DNA of 64,000 bases from Thermoflexus hugenholtzii JAD2 (GTDB taxonomy: Bacteria > Chloroflexota > Anaerolineae > Thermoflexales > Thermoflexaceae): contig NZ_FYEK01000071.1 in assembly GCF_900187885.1 (NCBI RefSeq), positions 28,797-92,796 of the forward strand, read 5' to 3'. Both the position numbers and the translations under genes were made by a program. Shown in pieces: positions 59,043 through 64,000 of the stretch. Position 1 is the first letter of the stretch; each line of letters opens with the position of its first letter. The notes under the pieces were generated by a model that saw only the letters and a program-made list of their open reading frames with translations, was not told the DNA's origin and searched no databases.

Positions 59043-61319
59043 TCAGCGCCTGGCCTTCCACCACTTCAGGAACTCCGCCTCGAAGGCCGCTGGATCCAGC
59101 CCGAGGTGCTGCTGCAAGATGTTCGGCGTGACCTCTTGAGCAATGGCGTCCATCGCCGCCTGAACCAGCGCCTGAAGGCCGACCCTCGGCCAGCGCCGCT
59201 CCACCACATCCAGCGGGATCTCGCCGTAGGCCCGGTAGAGGGCCAGGAAGGCCTCATCTCCGTAGCGCTCCCGGACGAACTCCGCCATCGCCGAGGCCAG
59301 GGCATACTGGCGCGCCGTCGCCGTCCCGAAGATGTCCCCGATGTGGCCGAACGCCGTGGTGTAGGTCATGTTCTCCAGGCTCCGGATCTCTTCTTTCAGC
59401 TCCCGCCAGTAAGGCTGTCCGGCGTAGGTCAGCGCCGCTCCCTCCACCAGCCACCCGGGGGTCCAGGGTCGGGTCCAGGGGGCCAGGATCACGTGGACCA
59501 GCTCATGCCGCAGCACTGCCGCCCGCCCGAAGAGGGGATCCGTTGTCCGGTAGCCCTTCACCCCTTCGGCGTTCAGGACCATCATCGTCTCGCCGCTCCG
59601 GAAGCCCACCACCTCCCCCTCGGCCTCCACTGGGACGGTGCGATAGAAGGCCACCCCCAGGGTCCGCTCCGGATTCCTGCCAGTCAGCGCTCGGAAGGTC
59701 GAACGGTCGGGGGCGTAGATGGCCAGATACCGGGGGCGGAGGATCTCGCGGGGCAGCCGCGCGGCGAGATCCCGGTAAGCCTCCTCCAGCTCGGAGAGAA
59801 CGGCCCGGGCGGTTTCCTCCGGAAGATCCGATGGGGCGATCAATGTGAAGCGTTCTGAAGTCCACGGGCGCCCGGCCATCCGCGCCCACGGCGGGACGTT
59901 CTCCCACTCCCAGCGGACGATGCGCCACTCCCCGTCCGTCTTGCGGAGATCCACCTCCGCGGCGTAGCGCCAGCGCTCCTCTGCCGGGAAGCCCTCGAGG
60001 CCCACCGACAGCTCCAGGCGGACATCCTGGGCCTCCTCCGCCTGGAACTCCCCGCCGGTGATTTCCAGGCGTGGGTCCACCAGCGGCCAGCCGCCGCCGG
60101 AGGCTACCGCCTGCAGCAGGTCCGCATCCGCCTCGGCCTGCGGATCCAGGGCGGCCCGGAAGGCCTCTGGAGACCGCCCCATCGCCTCCGCCATCTTCCC
60201 CAGCATGGCCGCGATCTCCCCGCGGGCGATCTCCGCCGGGGACGGCGTGGGGGTGGGGGCCAGGACGAAGACCCGCCCGTCCCATTCGACCTCGGCCAGT
60301 GTCCCGGTTTCGGGGTCGAAGCGGATCAGGGGCCAGCCCTCCAGACGGAAGATCAGCGGGCCCCTCGCCGCCGGGAGCGGATAGCGCAGGGTGAGATCCA
60401 CCCGGGTCGCGTTCTGGGGCGGCCTCATTTCCTTCATGTCTTCGGGGAAGCCGACGGGAAACACCTGCTTTCCCGCAGCATCCACCATCCCCATCTCACC
60501 CGGCTTTGGCAGTTGTCCGAAGACCAGCAGTCCCTTCGGCTGGCGAACCTGCAGCGCGATCTCCAGCCCATCCGCGTCCACCCGGATGCGCCGGAAGATC
60601 AGGTCCACGGAGACGCTGAGATGGCGGAAGCGGTTGTCCGTCTCGAAAGCCCACTCCCCCTGCGGGAAGGGATCAGCCGGAAGACCCTCCCAGATCTCGC
60701 CGGTGAGAGGCTTTTCGGGCCGGAGTTCCACCCGATCGAACCCTGGGAAGCGAAAGACGAAAGGCGGCTGGGCGTCCTGCGGGATCTCAAACTCGAACCA
60801 CCCCCGCTCGACCGCCCCAACGATCCAGAGACAGGTCTTGCGGGGGATCCGTGGATATTCGGGGCAGATGTCCTCCTGGAAGTTCTCGCTCATCGCCGCC
60901 GGGCTCAGCCGCTTGTTTCCTACATACAGTTCCGCGCTTTTGCCAGGCTCCAAGGGGGCGTAGAACTCCTGGCTGCGCTCGCCCCGGTGGGCGAAGGCGA
61001 CGTAAACCCGCAGCCGCTCCTCCCGGATCTCGAAGGCGGGGACCTCCATCACGATGCCGTAGTTCGGCTCGCTGACGAACCGCACGGCAAAGCGCCCTGA
61101 AGGAAGGGCTCCGGCCTCCGGCGTGGGGGTCGCGGTCGGGCGGGCCGTTCGCGTCGGAGAAGGGCGCAGCGGGGATGTCGGCGCCGCGGGCGTCTGAGCG
61201 GGGCGGAGGGGCCCCAGACCGCAGGCCGCCAGCAGCCCCGCCGCCGCGACCAAAAGGATCTTGCGGAGCGCCCCTACCGGCCGAAATCGAAAGGATCCGC
61301 GCGTCTTCTGAGATGCCAT
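59043..61319 (-). CDS. Peptidase-MA-like zinc metallopeptidase lipoprotein
   Basis: A 758-residue exported protein. The signal peptide RKILLVAAAGLLAAC is lipidated, then comes a Pro/Thr-rich linker. A large strand-rich middle region of about 400 residues has no recognised family. The C-terminal gluzincin domain carries LRHELVHVILAPWTRPWTPG (HExxH) and WLVEGAALTYAG (third ligand Glu), with the LAIYAPDRSTFRALTG lead-in of the peptidase-MA family. ATG 61319 follows GAGGAGG; an ATG at 61364 is less likely. The truncated copy lies 2 kb downstream. Confidence 0.8.
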   Translation of the reverse strand: MASQKTRGSFRFRPVGALRKILLVAAAGLLAACGLGPLRPAQTPAAPTSPLRPSPTRTARPTATPTPEAGALPSGRFAVRFVSEPNYGIVMEVPAFEIREERLRVYVAFAHRGERSQEFYAPLEPGKSAELYVGNKRLSPAAMSENFQEDICPEYPRIPRKTCLWIVGAVERGWFEFEIPQDAQPPFVFRFPGFDRVELRPEKPLTGEIWEGLPADPFPQGEWAFETDNRFRHLSVSVDLIFRRIRVDADGLEIALQVRQPKGLLVFGQLPKPGEMGMVDAAGKQVFPVGFPEDMKEMRPPQNATRVDLTLRYPLPAARGPLIFRLEGWPLIRFDPETGTLAEVEWDGRVFVLAPTPTPSPAEIARGEIAAMLGKMAEAMGRSPEAFRAALDPQAEADADLLQAVASGGGWPLVDPRLEITGGEFQAEEAQDVRLELSVGLEGFPAEERWRYAAEVDLRKTDGEWRIVRWEWENVPPWARMAGRPWTSERFTLIAPSDLPEETARAVLSELEEAYRDLAARLPREILRPRYLAIYAPDRSTFRALTGRNPERTLGVAFYRTVPVEAEGEVVGFRSGETMMVLNAEGVKGYRTTDPLFGRAAVLRHELVHVILAPWTRPWTPGWLVEGAALTYAGQPYWRELKEEIRSLENMTYTTAFGHIGDIFGTATARQYALASAMAEFVRERYGDEAFLALYRAYGEIPLDVVERRWPRVGLQALVQAAMDAIAQEVTPNILQQHLGLDPAAFEAEFLKWWKARR

Positions 61320-61402
61320 GATCGGAACCTCCTCTCTGGATGTCGCCACGAAGGGCTTGAACACCTTGCGCTATCCGAACCTGGCGGAATTCCCACGACG
61401 AA

Positions 61403-61436
61403 GCCGGCGGCGACGGGGAAAAGCGTCGCCACCGGC
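61403..61436 (-). terminator. Hairpin between minus-strand genes
   Basis: GCCGG-c-GGCGACG-loop-CGTCGCC-a-CCGGC, a 12-bp stem with one mismatch, beginning just past the stop of the membrane protein at 61444. It separates that gene from the peptidase gene. Confidence 0.55.
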
Positions 61437-61443
61437 CACCTGT

Positions 61444-62502
61444 TTAGGACCATCCACCGTTCACCCCTCCGCTTCGTGCCTCAGCCAGAACGAGGAGCGC
61501 GATCGCCAGGCCCAACGGACCTATGCAGGGTATGAAAATGGCCCATAACTCGCCCTCCTTCCCCCACGCCGCGGCGATCAGCACCGCCAGCGGGCCGAAC
61601 GCAGCCATCAGCGGAACCGCCCACCACGGAAGGCGAGCCGCACCCTGAAACTTCTCCGGATCCGGTGCCTTGAGGGAGAGAAGGGCGAGCCGGGCTCTCT
61701 CCACAGCCGTCAGGGACCCGAACAGCACCACGCTCCCCATCGCCCCCAGGAGGGCCAGGACGGGAAGGAAAAAGGCCTCGCTCCCCTGCTGCCCCAGCCG
61801 ATCGGCCAGGAGGGTTGCCAGAAGAAGCGCCGAGGAGGCCGCCAGGGCGCCCGCCAGGATGCCCTGGAGGGCAAGCGGCGGGGCGAGGGGGAACGTGCGC
61901 AGGACCAGCGCCCGCTCAACCGCCAGCGCCCGACGCCCCAGCCCCCACTCCTCCTTCCGCAGGCGGACGTGAAGCCGCGCGGCCTCCTCAGCGGGCTGCT
62001 CCTCGAAGGGGATGCCTGTCATCCGCTGCAGCTCCCCCACCAGCTTGCGGGCGGCGCGCTGAAGGGCGGCGAGGCGGAAGGATCGGGCGGGGGAGATGCC
62101 CGTGATGGGTCCCGCGAGGAACAGAACCAGGGTCTCCCCGAGATTCCCCTCCCACAGAAGGGCCGCCCCTTCGAAGCCGGCGATCCGGTTCAGAAGCTCC
62201 TCGTTCTCGTCAAGGAAATACACGGCAGGATAATACAGCAGCGCCAGATCCTCCTCGGCCAGAAACCCGACCAGCGACTTGGCATCTTTGGGAAGATCGG
62301 GGAGCTCCGCCGAAACCTTCGACAGCCGCCCCGCGACCTCCCGGAGGGGCAGCGGGACACGGAAGGCGAGGACCGGGACAGCCTCTCCCTTCCCGAAGCG
62401 GCGGGCGGTCTTCAGGAGGGCGAACCCGAGAAGAAACAGGAACGCCAGGACGCTGCATCCGGAGAAGGCCAGCGAGAAGGCGATGTCCTGTTCGCTTGTC
62501 AT
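61444..62502 (-). CDS. Membrane protein of unknown function, 352 aa
   Basis: One N-terminal hydrophobic segment (IAFSLAFSGCSVLAFLFLLG) leads to a soluble domain of about 160 residues (KDAKSLVGFLAEEDLALLYY). Four further helices follow near the C-terminus (PLALQGILAGALAASSALLL, FFLPVLALLGAMGSVVLFG, WWAVPLMAAFGPLAVLIAAA and a last one). The ATG at 62502 has GGAGGAG upstream; ATG 62523 overlaps the previous stop as ATGA and is the alternative. No family recognised. Confidence 0.6.
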   Translation of the reverse strand: MTSEQDIAFSLAFSGCSVLAFLFLLGFALLKTARRFGKGEAVPVLAFRVPLPLREVAGRLSKVSAELPDLPKDAKSLVGFLAEEDLALLYYPAVYFLDENEELLNRIAGFEGAALLWEGNLGETLVLFLAGPITGISPARSFRLAALQRAARKLVGELQRMTGIPFEEQPAEEAARLHVRLRKEEWGLGRRALAVERALVLRTFPLAPPLALQGILAGALAASSALLLATLLADRLGQQGSEAFFLPVLALLGAMGSVVLFGSLTAVERARLALLSLKAPDPEKFQGAARLPWWAVPLMAAFGPLAVLIAAAWGKEGELWAIFIPCIGPLGLAIALLVLAEARSGGVNGGWS

Positions 62503-62519
62503 CCTCGATCTCCTCCGTT

Positions 62520-63179
62520 TCATGTCTCCGTGGATCCCGTTCCCGAAAGCCAGCCGGGACGCAAGCCCAGGGGTCGCAGATGCCAGTTCTGGGCGATCCC
62601 TGCAAAGAAGATCCAGTATCCGACGGCTGTCGTCGCCAGGATCAACAAGATGTCCACCAGCCCATACCCTCCCGAACGGGAGGCCTGCATCCCCAGATGC
62701 GCCCCCAGCGGGGCCGCCGAGCTCCCGCCGCTGAACAGAACCATCACCTCAAGCACCCGATCCAAGCGATCCGTCAGCGTCTCCCACCCGCGCCGCCACC
62801 CGTAGACCAAGCCGATCGCCAGCGCCAAGCTGTAGGTGACGGCGGGAAGCCACCCCCACCCCTTCGGCAGAAGCAGCGGCCAGTAAACCACCGGAAACGA
62901 GAGAATCCACAGACCCACGGCGGATACGAACATTGTTCGGGACAGCCAGGGGATCCACCCGCGCCGCTCCCCGCTGAGCCGCGCCACCAGGAACAGCAGG
63001 CTGATGAGGAAGGCGGGGAAGATCTCCACCCAGGAGGGGAAACGGGTGAAGTTCCGCAGCCGCGCCGAATTCGCCAGCCACGCCAGGAAAGGTAGGATGA
63101 TCAACAAATACAGGAACCCGGCGATCTCCCACCGGATCTCCGAACGCCGCTTCCGGGAAAGTTTCCGCCACCCAACCAT
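62520..63179 (-). CDS. Multi-pass membrane protein, paralogue A
   Basis: A 219-residue protein with about five helices: IAGFLYLLIILPFLAWLANS, ISLLFLVARLSGERRG, MFVSAVGLWILSFPVVYWPL, and LVDILLILATTAVGYWIFFA near the end. It is the intact partner of the frameshifted copy at 58436-59024. Function unknown. Its stop overlaps the upstream start option of the next gene. Confidence 0.65.
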   Translation of the reverse strand: MVGWRKLSRKRRSEIRWEIAGFLYLLIILPFLAWLANSARLRNFTRFPSWVEIFPAFLISLLFLVARLSGERRGWIPWLSRTMFVSAVGLWILSFPVVYWPLLLPKGWGWLPAVTYSLALAIGLVYGWRRGWETLTDRLDRVLEVMVLFSGGSSAAPLGAHLGMQASRSGGYGLVDILLILATTAVGYWIFFAGIAQNWHLRPLGLRPGWLSGTGSTET

Positions 63180-63208
63180 CAGTCACCCCCCGCCAGGAAC
63201 GGGACGGC

Positions 63209-63544
63209 TCATCGCTGGGACATCAAGGCATAAAGGGCACCAACAATTGCCCCCGAGATGACCGCTTCCAAACCGGATCGGGCCGCACGTTTCCAGTCCC
63301 ACTTGTTGTCTGGCAATGCCCCAACCGTGTAGCCCATATAGGCAATCACCCAGAACCCGATGATGATCAATTTTTCGATAACCTCATCCCATAGCGTCCA
63401 CTGCCCCGCCGCCATCTTGGCGGTTGCCCGGGGCTTCTCGATGACCAGCGCCCAGTAGCCCGCGGCAATGAGATCCGCCACCATGATCAGGGCGCCCACA
63501 ATGTTCAGGGGATGGATCTTTGTGGTAGAAGGCTTGTTCGTCAT
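63209..63544 (-). CDS. Small membrane protein, paralogue A
   Basis: A 111-residue protein (HPLNIVGALIMVADLIAAGY, IGFWVIAYMGYTVGALPD, AVISGAIVGALYALM). It is the clear paralogue of the protein at 56905-57234 and has the same position relative to a larger membrane or peptidase gene. ATG 63544 with GAGG nearby is preferred over a start at 63565. Function unknown. Confidence 0.7.
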   Translation of the reverse strand: MTNKPSTTKIHPLNIVGALIMVADLIAAGYWALVIEKPRATAKMAAGQWTLWDEVIEKLIIIGFWVIAYMGYTVGALPDNKWDWKRAARSGLEAVISGAIVGALYALMSQR

Positions 63545-63828
63545 GGCTTCACCTCGCGGTCGCAAGCGAAATGGCCCGGCTGCGAGAAAGTCGAAACCTG
63601 CATCGCAGGAGACGGCCGCAGGCGTGGTGATGTCCGCCGCGGGTCCAGAGGACCTCTGGGAGGTTCTTCACCACCTCGACCCCTCCAAGACGGACTCCGA
63701 AGTCTCCCGATCAACCCCCGCGGCCGTCACCCCAAAGACCTCGTCCTCTTCCCTCGTAGGGAAGGGGGCCGAGGGGTTAGGTCCAAGGGCCGCCCCCCAA
63801 ATCGGGGAGGGGTGGCGTGGAGGCCCCC

Positions 63829-63951
63829 TTACTTCACCAGCCCGAGATAGGTCATCAGGCTGACGAAAAGGCCAATCGCCACCCCGCTGAGGATCAGATC
63901 CACCAGCGTCCGCCGGCCTTTCTCCCACCGTTCCGCAGCACATCGTCATTG
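63829..63951 (-). pseudogene. Fragment of a small membrane-protein gene
   Basis: The minus-strand frame reads AAERWEKGRRTLVDLILSGV then FVSLMTYLGLVK and a stop, a plausible transmembrane C-terminus. It is closed by a stop upstream and has no usable start codon. It may be frameshifted or truncated. The 284 bases between it and the gene at 63544 show no other feature. Confidence 0.3.
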
Positions 63952-63952
63952 A

Positions 63953-63972
63953 TTTCACCCCGAAGGGTGAAA
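63953..63972. other. Palindromic hairpin
   Basis: TTTCACCC-CGAA-GGGTGAAA, a perfect 8-bp stem upstream of the fragment at the window edge. It could be a terminator or another interspersed palindrome. Confidence 0.4.
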
Positions 63973-64000
63973 CCAACGACCGGCCGCTTCCTGCTTCATC

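Noticed and set aside
63668..63976. Minus-strand 102-codon frame at the right edge
   Set aside because: Its translation is low-complexity and crosses the hairpin region; another frame in the same place has the better membrane-protein signal.

Overview
The window is high-GC, compact DNA with many ATGA/GTGA/TTGA stop-start overlaps. It carries a TtuA-type tRNA thiolase, a gene family typical of thermophiles. Together with a DUF3352-type protein, a Csx15 protein and several lipoproteins, this points to a thermophilic member of the Chloroflexota (Anaerolineae/Thermoflexia-like). That assignment is inference from protein resemblance, not from a marker gene.

Layout. 1-5.1 kb: end of a glycolate-oxidase FeS subunit (glcF-like), then a minus-strand operon of an HAD-like protein, a membrane-anchored baseplate-J-like protein and two family 2 glycosyltransferases. 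5.27-5.35 kb: tRNA-Leu(UAG). 5.4-17.3 kb: surface-polysaccharide genes. These are one family 4-type glycosyltransferase on the minus strand and a plus-strand run of DegT aminotransferase, Gfo/Idh/MocA dehydrogenase, UDP-GlcNAc 2-epimerase, ThDP enzyme, ATP-grasp ligase, GT2, SMR-type membrane protein, FAD oxidoreductase and polyprenyl-phosphate sugar transferase. 17.8-22.7 kb: housekeeping genes (ttuA-like thiolase, cobalamin-type binding protein, NUDIX hydrolase, deoxynucleoside kinase, MBL-fold hydrolase). 22.8-24.1 kb: a protein made of 17 tandem zinc ribbons.

24.1-49.0 kb is a large hybrid CRISPR-Cas region. On the minus strand is a P-loop ATPase fused to two Csx3 (ring nuclease) repeats. 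Divergent from it are a CARF-HTH regulator, csx15 and cas6. Then comes one translationally coupled type III-D operon: cas10 with HD and GGDD, a Csm3-like RAMP, csx10, a small subunit, two more Csm3-like RAMPs (one with a 12-cysteine insertion), csx19-like, another RAMP, a small helical protein, a PIN nuclease and a CARF protein. A second CARF-wHTH protein follows, then a type I-B (Cst/Tneap-like) effector set cas8-cas7-cas5-cas3. After an interposed beta-propeller lipoprotein come cas4, a broken nucleotidyltransferase module, cas1 and cas2. No CRISPR array is visible in the window. The expected logic is that Cas6 matures crRNA for both effectors, Cas10 makes cyclic oligoadenylate, CARF proteins sense it, and Csx3 and Csx15 degrade it.

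49-55.7 kb: MFS exporter, DUF3352 protein, LppX-like lipoprotein, S9 peptidase and cupredoxin lipoprotein. 55.7-56.1 kb: degenerate palindromic interspersed repeats. 56.3-64 kb: a minus-strand cluster of membrane proteins, a TPR protein and a peptidase-MA-like lipoprotein. Part of this cluster is duplicated, with one truncated peptidase copy and one membrane-protein copy carrying two compensating frameshifts.
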